Source: G026625185 sp035256645
Lineage (GTDB): Bacteria > Desulfobacterota > WTBG01 > JAGOGO01
Reading direction: 5' to 3'
Length of the DNA: 21,118 nt
Assembly (NCBI GenBank): GCA_035256645.1
Contig: DATEXU010000277.1
Location: forward strand, 1-21,118
The first letter of the stretch is position 1. Every line of letters begins with the position of its first letter. A program made the translations under genes and the position numbers. The notes beneath the pieces were generated by a model. It saw only the letters and a program-made list of their open reading frames with translations. It was not told the origin of the DNA and ran no database searches. Shown here piece by piece: positions 14,785 through 21,118 of the stretch.

Positions 14785-15858
14785 ATGAAAATAATTGATC
14801 TTTATATCGGCAAAAGCTTCACCTGGTGTTTTCTGCTTGTACTGTCCATATTGGGATTTCTGTTCAGCTTTTTTGAGTTTATCCTTGAAGTGGATGATGT
14901 GGGAAAAGGACATTATCAGGTTATGGATGCCCTTTCCTTTGTGCTTCTCACCCTGCCGGGCCGGATACTGGACCTGATACCGCAAAGCTGCCTCCTGGGG
15001 GGGGTCATAGCCCTTGGGCTGCTGGCCGACAAATATGAACTCGTCGCCATGCAAGCCGGCGGTATATCGGTGCGCCGGATCTGCTGGGCAGTCCTTGCGG
15101 CTGCCACGCTTCCCATGCTGGCGTCGGGAATCCTGGCAGAGTTTATCGTGCCGCCCCTGGAACAGCAAGCACGGACGGGACGTTTGGTGGCGCTCACAAA
15201 TGCTGATATCACGTTTACCAAGGGCGGTTTTTGGGCGCGCAACGGAAAGGTCTTTATACACGTCAGCAAAATCCATCCCGGGGGTATTCCTGAAAACATT
15301 GACATTTTTGAGTGGGACCAAGAGGGCCGTCTCCGCGTATTCACGCACGCCCAAAAGGCTGATGTCCCCGCACGTAACAGATGGGTGCTCACCGATGTTG
15401 AACAGAGGATCATCTCCAGGGAAGGTGTGACCAGCAGGCGTCTTCCCAAACTCACCATTGAATCGTTCCTCAGTGCGGAGCAGATGACCATCCAGGAGTT
15501 TCCGCCGGCAATGCAATCACCCACTGACCTTTATCAATATATTCGGTTACTGCGGGAGAGCGGCCAAAATTCCGATCAATACGACTTAGTATTCTGGCAA
15601 AAGGTAAGTACCCCTCTGTCTACAGCTGCCCTGGTTTTGCTCTCCCTTACTTTCGTGGTTGGAACAACCCGTGGGCATACCGCCGGATTCAGGATAATGA
15701 TCGGGGCAATCGTCGGGATTGTGCTGCATTTTCTCAATCAGATTCTTGGAAACCTCGGACTCGTTTTTGGTTTAAACCTGGCATTCATCGTGATGGCACC
15801 TATTGCAGTGATCTTCTGTTGCGCTCTTTGGCTCCTGTCGCGCGCCTATAGCCCATGA
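14785..15858 (+). CDS. lptG: LPS export ABC transporter permease LptG
   Basis: Partner permease of LptF. The 357 residues begin MKIIDLYIGKSFTWCFLLVL, the standard LptG start, followed by membrane segments near 15-40 and 55-80, the coupling motif LLADKYELVAMQAGGISVRR near 80-100, a third segment, and a periplasmic domain (about 130-260) with NADITFTKGGFWARNGKVFI. The C-terminal membrane block has PLSTAALVLLSLTFVVG and RIMIGAIVGIVLHFLNQILG. A GTG directly in front of the ATG (14782) would add one residue; ATG is preferred. lptFG sit inside a lipid-synthesis locus rather than beside lptC/lptA, so they could be a second, dedicated copy. Whether the genome has another lptFG cannot be seen here. 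Confidence 0.93.
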   Translation: MKIIDLYIGKSFTWCFLLVLSILGFLFSFFEFILEVDDVGKGHYQVMDALSFVLLTLPGRILDLIPQSCLLGGVIALGLLADKYELVAMQAGGISVRRICWAVLAAATLPMLASGILAEFIVPPLEQQARTGRLVALTNADITFTKGGFWARNGKVFIHVSKIHPGGIPENIDIFEWDQEGRLRVFTHAQKADVPARNRWVLTDVEQRIISREGVTSRRLPKLTIESFLSAEQMTIQEFPPAMQSPTDLYQYIRLLRESGQNSDQYDLVFWQKVSTPLSTAALVLLSLTFVVGTTRGHTAGFRIMIGAIVGIVLHFLNQILGNLGLVFGLNLAFIVMAPIAVIFCCALWLLSRAYSP

Positions 15859-15925
15859 CCAAATGAATCTCTCCTGACTTTTCTTCTCGAAGCAGCGTCA
15901 CCGGGCATGACTTATCCCCGGCTTC

Positions 15926-16903
15926 TCAGCCGATTGGTTGAGGCAATGGTACCCGCTGGTCGCCTTCATTGACGAAGCGTTGTTCTGTTGGCGAGAAAAC
16001 TCTCACTGTAAGCTGCATCTCCAGTCCAACGACACTTCGGATCAGACGAAAGACATGGTATCGGGCTCGTCGATGTGCTGTTCGGCCGAGGGATGACGCT
16101 GACGGGATACCGATTGAAAAAACCCTGCCCCACGGCGTCTCAAGATGTCCTAAACAAGTGCGATGGGTATGGCCATGCAAAATGAGTTCGGCGCCATGAC
16201 GCGCCAGGAGGGCTTGAAATGCTGTCTGGTCCGAAAGTCGTTTCCGCCAGGAAACCGTCCCGGGAACCGGTGGATGGTGGATCAGCACCACTCTTAAAAG
16301 GCCTCTTCGTCCTGTCTCGTCAAGGATATTCCCAAGCTTCTTCAACTGGCCTTTGCCAATGCTGCCGGTAGCCAAAAACGGTATGGTTGGGCACGCGGTG
16401 GAAACACCGATGAGGGCCATGTTGCCGCGGACTCGTAACGTGGGAAAGACAATACGGTAATCCTTTACCTTCCCTGAAAAATCCTGTTCTGCATCGGAGG
16501 CCATGTAATCTGACCAGAGGCGAAACGTGCGCTCCCACGCTGTGGCAACATACGCGTCATGATTGCCGGGTATTACCATTACCTTTGAAGGCGGCCCCAG
16601 AGACTGAAGCAATTCTCGAGCCTGACGAAATTCGCTCGGCAAGCCCAGGTGGGTCAAATCCCCGGTGACAACGATATGATCGGGTTTGGTAGACTGCAGG
16701 TCTTGCAGCAGGGCGTCGAGAACATCCCCATGATGCTCCGCATGCCGGTGCAGGTGCCAGGAAAGATACGCGTACACTCTTTTATTCAGCAGTTCCCGTA
16801 CCCTCACACCGCTTGTCGAAATCAAGTGGGGATCGGAAAGATGAACCAGCCTGAATACCTCCTCTTTAGACGAAAGCTTGTCCTCTAAATTGAACCTGTT
16901 CAA
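15926..16903 (-). CDS. Calcineurin-like metallophosphoesterase
   Basis: A 325-residue dinuclear-metal phosphoesterase. All ligand motifs of the fold are present in order: LSDPHL (D24, H26), VVTGDLTHLG near 82, IPGNHDAY near 112, LIHHPPVPG near 205 and LHGHTH near 240. No signal peptide is seen, so the product is cytosolic or peripheral. The substrate is unknown; the resemblance is to 3',5'-cyclic-nucleotide- or UDP-sugar-lipid-type esterases. In this setting it could dephosphorylate a lipid or headgroup intermediate, such as a phosphatidylglycerophosphate-like product. The start is odd: the first usable codon is TTG 16903, whose bases overlap the stop of an 11-codon frame that has the only good ribosome site. 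It is convergent with lptG and divergent from the lipid operon. Confidence 0.9.
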   Translation of the reverse strand: MNRFNLEDKLSSKEEVFRLVHLSDPHLISTSGVRVRELLNKRVYAYLSWHLHRHAEHHGDVLDALLQDLQSTKPDHIVVTGDLTHLGLPSEFRQARELLQSLGPPSKVMVIPGNHDAYVATAWERTFRLWSDYMASDAEQDFSGKVKDYRIVFPTLRVRGNMALIGVSTACPTIPFLATGSIGKGQLKKLGNILDETGRRGLLRVVLIHHPPVPGTVSWRKRLSDQTAFQALLARHGAELILHGHTHRTCLGHLETPWGRVFSIGIPSASSLGRTAHRRARYHVFRLIRSVVGLEMQLTVRVFSPTEQRFVNEGDQRVPLPQPIG

Positions 16904-16935
16904 TATAACAACCTATTCAATATTAATTGATGCAT
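16900..16935 (-). CDS. Possible 11-codon leader ORF coupled to the phosphoesterase
   Basis: On the minus strand a perfect GGAGG (16947-16943) lies 7 bases before ATG 16935, which opens MHQLILNRLLY and stops at TGA 16902-16900. That TGA overlaps the TTG start of the phosphoesterase (TTGA). The arrangement fits translational coupling, with the short frame loading ribosomes for the gene behind it. The alternative is that a one-base indel has split the true N-terminus of the phosphoesterase. Confidence 0.4.
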   Translation of the reverse strand: MHQLILNRLLY

Positions 16936-17411
16936 AAAATATCCTCCGAGAACATAATTCAGAGTATACCTGAAAAAGAGGGTTGTTTTTGCATTGGAGA
17001 GCTTCAAAACATCCAAAAGTACTTTTAATTCCAGAGACAAAATGAGAAAAACAAGTGAAACTTTCCTAATATTTTGATATTGTGAGGCCTTTGAATTTTG
17101 TCATTTCGAGGAGCGGCAGTGACGAGAAATATTAACAATTTCATATTAATAAGATTTCTCCCTTCGGTCGAAATGACAGAGAATCGGTATTTTTCAATCA
17201 TTGTTTATAAATTAAAGCAGCTTGAGAAAATACGCACTTTTTTCTCATAACAAATAGTTAAGAGGCCCAAATTTTGGCCTTCAACGGGTCTTTGATTGAT
17301 GGGACTTTACAAAATTCATATTTTCATTATATAATAATTTGTATTAGATTAATACCAGACTTTTTTGCGCCTGTCCGGGTCCAAGGAAGCCTTGGGTGGC
17401 AGGTTTTTTTT
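16936..17411. other. AT-rich divergent region before the lipid operon
   Basis: No gene recognised. It contains the inverted repeat at 17099-17178, a hairpin TGAGAAAA/TTTTCTCA (17223-17230 and 17240-17247), a perfect hairpin CCAAGG-AAG-CCTTGG at 17381-17395, and a T8 tract (17404-17411) touching the operon's start codon. Promoters for both flanking units must lie here, but several AT-rich matches compete and I cannot choose one. Confidence 0.55.
17099..17178. repeat. Intergenic inverted repeat (TGTCATTTCGAG type)
   Basis: The left arm at 17099-17130 starts TGTCATTTCGAGGAGCGGCA and ends ACGAGAAAT. The right arm AAGATTTCTCCCTTCGGTCG plus AAATGACA (17151-17178) is its near-complement, with an AT-rich 20-nt centre. 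This palindrome class (TGTCATTTCGA...TCGAAATGACA) recurs between genes in many unrelated bacterial genomes; that comparison is from memory. It is distinct in sequence from the element at 2322-2457. It may act as a structured RNA end, a protein-binding repeat or a mobile mini-element. Confidence 0.8.
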
Positions 17412-18653
17412 ATGGGAGCTGCACCGGTGCCGATCTACGCCTACATTTTTTGCGAGAGCCCGATTCTTCTCTGGGGATTGTCCCCACGCCAGCGCTTGGA
17501 GCGAGTGCTCAGGCGCGCGGGCGTAGTCGATTTTTTAGAAAATCTTGAATCCATTCCGGCTCAAAGTCCAGTACTATTAATCCGCGGCGATTACCTTTAT
17601 GACGATCGGGTGATCAATAGGCTGATTGAGACCACCAATGTGATATTACAGGCCGGTCCTGCCGAGGCACGAGTGGCGGTCGCTGCCAATGTTCCCTGGA
17701 ACTGCGCGTTGCAAGCATGGAAACTCCTGAACGGCCGATCCACTGAAACATCCTTGCCCGGCATGAGAACCGAAACCCCGGAGACCCTCTCTTCGTCATT
17801 TCAGGCGCGCCTCAAAAAGTCAGATCCGCCTTTTGTTCTACCCATTACCGAAACAAATTGTCGTGAGCTGGAACAGCGCCTCTTTGCCGGGTCCTACAAG
17901 GGGGTGACCGACCTGGTGACCAAATGGGTGTGGCCGCGTCCCGCTCAGTGGTGCACGAGAGTGTGCGCTCGTTTGGGGCTGAGCCCGAACCAGGTCACGT
18001 TCATAGGCTTCGTACTGGTTATTCTCGCGACCGTACTGTTCGCCCGCGGCCGGTTCGGTTGGGGATTGCTGGCCGGGTGGGTGATGACCTTCCTGGACAC
18101 GGTTGACGGAAAATTGGCCCGCGTAACCATAACCTCCAGTCGGTTCGGGCATCTTTTTGATCATGTGATTGACCTCGTGCACCCGCCAGTCTGGTACGTA
18201 GCCTGGGGCCTTGGTCTGGGCGTTTCCCATGTGGGCTTGCCGGAGATCTCATTGAATAGTACATTATGGGTGATCATCGTCGGCTACCTCGTGGGACGCC
18301 TCGTTGAACTTGTGTTTAAGCTGTGGTTGGGACCTTTTGTAATATTCTGCTGGCGCCCGGTGGACTCGTATTTCCGGCTCATTACCGCGAGACGTAACCC
18401 CAATCTCATCCTGTTGACGGCAGGCGCCGTCACCGGTCATTGTGACTTTGGTTTGCTGGCGGTGGCCTTCTGGACCGGGCTGACCAGTCTTTTTTTGCTC
18501 ATCCGCCTGGGTATGGCCGGTTTTACTCGGATAGCCTCCGGCCCTTTGCGCACCTGGCTGTTGGATATTGACCAGGGGGCCTATGATAAGTCGTTGGCGG
18601 CGAAGCTATTCACCCGGCGACCGGCAAATCAGTCAACAGATAAGTATGAGTGA
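17412..18653 (+). CDS. CDP-alcohol phosphatidyltransferase with degenerate N-terminal nucleotidyltransferase-like domain
   Basis: A 413-residue membrane enzyme expected to transfer a phospho-alcohol or phospholipid group from a CDP-activated donor to an alcohol acceptor. The C-terminal half (from about 165) opens with LGLSPNQVTFIGF and carries the complete signature DTVDGKLAR then GHLFDHVID (D-x-x-D-G-x-x-A-R-x8-G-x3-D-x3-D) with about six membrane helices. The N-terminal 120 residues resemble the nucleotidyltransferase part of bifunctional inositol-phosphate cytidylyltransferase/DIPP synthases (LLIRGDYLYDD), but the GxGxR...K binding loop is absent, so this part is probably structural. I chose ATG 17412; the open frame reaches a TTG at 17274 through AT-rich, non-protein-like sequence. 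The next gene overlaps by 8 bp (ATGAGTGA). The donor and acceptor are unknown. Confidence 0.9.
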   Translation: MGAAPVPIYAYIFCESPILLWGLSPRQRLERVLRRAGVVDFLENLESIPAQSPVLLIRGDYLYDDRVINRLIETTNVILQAGPAEARVAVAANVPWNCALQAWKLLNGRSTETSLPGMRTETPETLSSSFQARLKKSDPPFVLPITETNCRELEQRLFAGSYKGVTDLVTKWVWPRPAQWCTRVCARLGLSPNQVTFIGFVLVILATVLFARGRFGWGLLAGWVMTFLDTVDGKLARVTITSSRFGHLFDHVIDLVHPPVWYVAWGLGLGVSHVGLPEISLNSTLWVIIVGYLVGRLVELVFKLWLGPFVIFCWRPVDSYFRLITARRNPNLILLTAGAVTGHCDFGLLAVAFWTGLTSLFLLIRLGMAGFTRIASGPLRTWLLDIDQGAYDKSLAAKLFTRRPANQSTDKYE

Positions 18654-19701
18654 CGATCCCAAAACCCTCCTAACAGATGGGTCTGTACAGCAGTTGTCCG
18701 AGTCGTGCATTTCTGTGCCGCGTCCTTTGAATCCCGCCAAAACGCTCGGCCTCGGTTTGATTAGCAATCCCCTGAGCGGCGGCAACCGGAAAGGTCTGCA
18801 CATCATTCGGGAGGTCTTGGCCGGGCGACCACAGACATACCATCTTGAGGCGAGTACACCCTCAGAAGTAGGATCAGCTCTGGCCGAATTCGCCCGGAGG
18901 AAAGTGGACGTCGTGGCTGTAAACGGAGGTGACGGCACCATCCACGCGGTTCTCACGGAGCTTTTCCGACAGCCATCACCTGGGCCGATTCCCTTACTCG
19001 CGCTCTTGCGTTCAGGCACGGCCAGCATGATCGCCAGGGATGTTGGGTTGAGCGGTTCTCGGCGAGAAGCGCTCAGCAGGCTTCTAACCTGGATCAGCAC
19101 CGGCTCCGGCAGCGCGGCTGTTGTCCAACGGCCTCTATTAAAAGTGGAAGTGTCACCCGATCAGAAACCTCTCTACGGGATGTTTTTGGGAGCAGCCGGT
19201 ATCTGCCAGGGAATTCGGTTCTGTCTTGATCGCGTGCACAGCAAGGGCGTAAGCGGCCAGCTGGCCGCGGGACTGACGTTAGGCCGATTTCTGTTAGCCG
19301 CAGTGCGCGGGGACAAAAGCTTACTTTTCCCGGTGCGGGCCACCGTTGGCTTGGACAAAGAGCCTTCGGAGCAACGGGAGTTTATCTTAATTCTCATTAG
19401 CACACTTGAACGCCTGTTCCTTGGGATACGGCCTTACTGGAGTACTGAAACCGGACCCCTTTACTACACCGCGCTCGCCGCCCGTCCACGGCATTTGCTG
19501 CGGGCGTTACCCGCCTTGCTGCGCGGCCAAAAAGGCCGTTTCTGCGCGCCGGAGTATGGATACTTTAGCCGAAAAGCCCGGGAAGTGCGGCTCACCATTA
19601 CCGGCGGCTTCACCCTCGACGGCGAACTTTATGCCTTGGATAATCAAACAACCAATCTCACCATCACCGAAGGTGGAAAAGTATCCTTTTTAAAATTATG
19701 A
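18646..19701 (+). CDS. Lipid kinase of the diacylglycerol/ceramide kinase family (DAGK_cat)
   Basis: A 351-residue soluble or peripheral kinase that should phosphorylate the free hydroxyl of a neutral lipid with ATP. DAGK_cat motifs: ISNPLSGGNRKG at 39-50, VNGGDGTIHAVLTEL at 92-106 (GGDGT nucleotide loop) and LRSGTASMIARDVGL near 122-136 (the GT-A/N-...-A-R element). The C-terminal beta domain ends with GFTLDGELY, where D-G-E supplies catalytic residues. The ATG at 18646 overlaps the previous stop; the frame extends to 18568 but that part lies in the previous gene. The stop overlaps the next start by 4 bp (ATGA), so all three genes are translationally coupled. Relatives act on diacylglycerol, ceramide or phosphatidylglycerol-like lipids; the local context would suit diacylglycerol or ceramide. 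Confidence 0.9.
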   Translation: MSDDPKTLLTDGSVQQLSESCISVPRPLNPAKTLGLGLISNPLSGGNRKGLHIIREVLAGRPQTYHLEASTPSEVGSALAEFARRKVDVVAVNGGDGTIHAVLTELFRQPSPGPIPLLALLRSGTASMIARDVGLSGSRREALSRLLTWISTGSGSAAVVQRPLLKVEVSPDQKPLYGMFLGAAGICQGIRFCLDRVHSKGVSGQLAAGLTLGRFLLAAVRGDKSLLFPVRATVGLDKEPSEQREFILILISTLERLFLGIRPYWSTETGPLYYTALAARPRHLLRALPALLRGQKGRFCAPEYGYFSRKAREVRLTITGGFTLDGELYALDNQTTNLTITEGGKVSFLKL

Positions 19702-20660
19702 CCATTACCGCGCCAGCAGGACTTATTACTATCATCCGCCAAAAGACCTCAAGGGATGCCCCTCCCGGGATAAAAGCCCTGATTGAAGAGATACTTGCGC
19801 GTCACCGCGACGCTGCCCAGGCCATTCTCTGGTATGGATCCTGTTTCCGAACAGGTGACGATAGCAACGGAATAGTCGACTTCTACCTGGTGGTGGATAA
19901 CTATGGCCATGCCTACCACCGCCACTCTTATGCCTTTTTTAATAAACTTTTGCCACCCAATGTTTTCTATTTTGAGATCCCCTGCGAAGGAGGCGTGAGA
20001 CGCTGCAAATATACGGTCTTTAGCTTGAAAGACTTTCAGCAAGGGGCTACGATGCGCTGGTTTCGCTCGTATCTGTGGAGTCGGCTTGCACAGCCTATGG
20101 GCCTTGTGTACGCACGCACCAACCACGTGGCAGAGCAGGTGTACGCCACGATGGCCCAGGCCCTGCTTACCTTTATCACCCGGGTATTGCCCCTCATGCC
20201 TTCACAACAATTCACCAGCCGAGAATTGTGGTGCAAGGGGCTTGCGCTCAGCTATGCGGCTGAACTGAGAGCAGAACGGCGTGATAAGCTTACCGATCTG
20301 TTTGACGCAGCCCCACGCCATTACGAAGAACTGACGCGTGCTGCAATGGATACCGTCTCGTATTCTGTAGAGGCTATGAGCGCCAATCATGCATGGCGCT
20401 ATCGGACGAGCATTCCCGCTCTGACGCGCTTTTCCAGCCGGGTCATGTGGGCTTTGCGCCGTCTCCAGGGCAAAATACTTTCAATATTGCTGCTCGTTAA
20501 AGGATTATATACCTTCCAGGGCGGGCTGGATTATGTTCTTTGGAAGATAGAACGGCATTCGGGTGTTAGGATCCACATAGATCACCGTTTGAGACAGGTT
20601 CCGTTGGTGGGAGTGGTGGTGCTTTTCTGGCGGCTTTACCGGCGTGGCGCTTTTCGTTAG
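19698..20660 (+). CDS. Tam41/Mmp37-like nucleotidyltransferase (probable CDP-diacylglycerol or CDP-lipid synthase)
   Basis: The 320 residues align in my reading with mitochondrial Tam41, the soluble CTP:phosphatidate cytidylyltransferase. Matches are ILWYGSCFRTG at 43-53 (Tam41 FAYGSGVF), IVDFYLVVDN at 59-68 (metal-binding D61 and D67; Tam41 LDFVFTVDD), the following YH, VFYFEIPCEGGVRRCKYTVF (Tam41 VYFNTL...IKYGVI), the hydrophobic W-x5-LYIAGRL-like stretch WSRLAQPMGLVY, KGLALSYAAELR (Tam41 AGLSYSGDFR), and DAAPRHYEELTRA (Tam41 PNIAHFRELY). This fold differs from the integral-membrane CdsA. Expected reaction: CTP + lipid phosphate to CDP-lipid + PPi. It starts ATG at 19698, overlapping the kinase stop by 4 bp. 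A C-terminal hydrophobic stretch (LVGVVVLFWRLYRR) may dock it to the membrane. An automatic annotation would probably call it hypothetical. Confidence 0.82.
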   Translation: MTITAPAGLITIIRQKTSRDAPPGIKALIEEILARHRDAAQAILWYGSCFRTGDDSNGIVDFYLVVDNYGHAYHRHSYAFFNKLLPPNVFYFEIPCEGGVRRCKYTVFSLKDFQQGATMRWFRSYLWSRLAQPMGLVYARTNHVAEQVYATMAQALLTFITRVLPLMPSQQFTSRELWCKGLALSYAAELRAERRDKLTDLFDAAPRHYEELTRAAMDTVSYSVEAMSANHAWRYRTSIPALTRFSSRVMWALRRLQGKILSILLLVKGLYTFQGGLDYVLWKIERHSGVRIHIDHRLRQVPLVGVVVLFWRLYRRGAFR

Positions 20661-20754
20661 GGAAATAACCGGAGGACGGCGGACCCGGGTAACATCCTGT
20701 TATGCATGCCTGCCAAAATTCGCTGTTGAATTGCCGGAGTTAACAATTTAGCGT

Positions 20755-20783
20755 TTGACAAAACAAAGTATTAATTTTATTAT
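20755..20783 (+). promoter_or_regulatory. Sigma70-type promoter of the LAB_N gene
   Basis: TTGACA (20755-20760) and TATTAT (20778-20783) with a 17-bp spacer. The leader of about 80 nt contains a small hairpin TGAGG/CCTCA. This places the LAB_N gene on a separate transcript from the lipid operon that ends at 20660. Confidence 0.75.
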
Positions 20784-20872
20784 TTTTAACCTTTTTTGCT
20801 ATAAGGCTTTAGATATAGACCGCAATTAATTTTCTGAGGAAGTGACCTCAAACATCGTTAGGGAGGTTTTGA

Positions 20873-21118
20873 ATGAATACCTGGCTCATTATCGGATTTA
20901 TTGGACAAGCTTTGTTTTCCATGAGGTTCATAGTTCAGTGGATCGCCTCGGAACAGAAAGGAGAAAGTGTTATTCCTACACTGTTCTGGTATTTTAGCCT
21001 GGCCGGAGGACTTACCTTGCTTGCGTATGCCATCTATAAGCAAGACCCGGTTTTTATTCTTGGACAAAGCGCGGGGGCCTTGATTTATATTCGGAATCTG
21101 GTCCTCATTTTTCGCAAG
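20873..21118 (+). CDS. LAB_N-domain membrane protein, cut by window end
   Basis: Eighty-two codons are open to the last base. The sequence matches the lipid-A-biosynthesis N-terminal domain (LAB_N): MNTWLIIGFIGQALFSMRFI, VQWIASEQKGESVIPTLFWY, FSLAGGLTLLAYAIYKQDPV, then FILGQSAGALIYIRNL. Three membrane helices are evident. The short stand-alone forms are about 85-105 residues and often adjoin polyprenyl-phosphate glycosyltransferases (dolichol-phosphate-mannose-synthase-like), with which they modify lipid A or other envelope lipids; the domain is also found fused to other enzymes. The end of this gene, and whether a glycosyltransferase follows, lie outside the window. The start is firm: AGGGAGG stands 6 bases before ATG 20873. 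Confidence 0.88.
   Translation, partial: MNTWLIIGFIGQALFSMRFIVQWIASEQKGESVIPTLFWYFSLAGGLTLLAYAIYKQDPVFILGQSAGALIYIRNLVLIFRK

Noticed and set aside
14916..15524. 202-residue minus-strand open frame
   Set aside because: Lies wholly inside lptG in antisense; Arg/Ser-rich low-quality sequence without domain motifs.
17274..17411. N-terminal extension of the CDP-alcohol transferase from a TTG
   Set aside because: The extra 46 residues come from AT-rich intergenic DNA, have no family resemblance and no ribosome site; ATG 17412 fits the conserved part better.
18568..18645. N-terminal extension of the lipid kinase
   Set aside because: It would be translated out of frame over the conserved end of the CDP-alcohol transferase gene; ATG 18646 forms a standard start-stop overlap.
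6801..21118. Second attachment site (direct repeat of the tRNA-Leu 3' end)
   Set aside because: I looked for a copy of the T-arm and acceptor sequence and saw none in the window.

Overview
The window comes from a diderm bacterium with lipopolysaccharide, shown by the lptF and lptG genes. The order coaBC-miaA / nadK-recN, followed by a short ArgA-like acetyltransferase and a PilZ protein, resembles Desulfobacterota (former Deltaproteobacteria) or a neighbouring uncultured lineage. That placement is inferred from gene content and is not proven.

Left block (1-6800), housekeeping. coaBC (cut by the window start) and miaA lie on the minus strand. nadK, recN, an ArgA-like GNAT enzyme and a two-domain PilZ protein form a tight plus-strand run, with gaps of 3, 28 and 6 bp. 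A tRNA-Leu(UAA) gene with its own consensus sigma70 promoter closes the block. A 136-bp element with nested inverted repeats lies between the two gene groups.

Junction (6800-7510). A decayed tyrosine-recombinase gene abuts the 3' end of the tRNA-Leu gene, the usual scar of an element that integrated there. The integrase has lost its N-terminus and carries a one-base frameshift. Next to it is the broken start of what looks like a lipoprotein gene. Beyond this point coding DNA is visibly more GC-rich than in the left block, so the right two thirds may be accessory DNA inserted at the tRNA.

Right block (7594-21118), cell envelope. It begins with an L,D-transpeptidase, a 63-residue proline-rich lipoprotein, terminators and a possible gene remnant. 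From 10301 on, nearly every gene points to lipid headgroup chemistry and outer-membrane export: a LicC-like sugar/alcohol-phosphate nucleotidyltransferase, a MobA-like nucleotidyltransferase, a GNAT-fold protein of the YghO / bacterial ceramide synthase type, LptF, LptG, a calcineurin-like phosphoesterase, and a translationally coupled three-gene operon. The window ends in a LAB_N-domain membrane protein.

The three-gene operon (17412-20660) is the most interesting part. It encodes a CDP-alcohol phosphatidyltransferase with a degenerate N-terminal nucleotidyltransferase-like domain, a diacylglycerol/ceramide-kinase-family lipid kinase, and a homologue of the mitochondrial CDP-diacylglycerol synthase Tam41. 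Together they could phosphorylate a lipid, activate it as a CDP-lipid and attach a headgroup. With the ceramide-synthase-like GNAT protein nearby, the substrate could be ceramide rather than diacylglycerol. Serine palmitoyltransferase and ceramide reductase genes are not in the window, so the sphingolipid link is inference.
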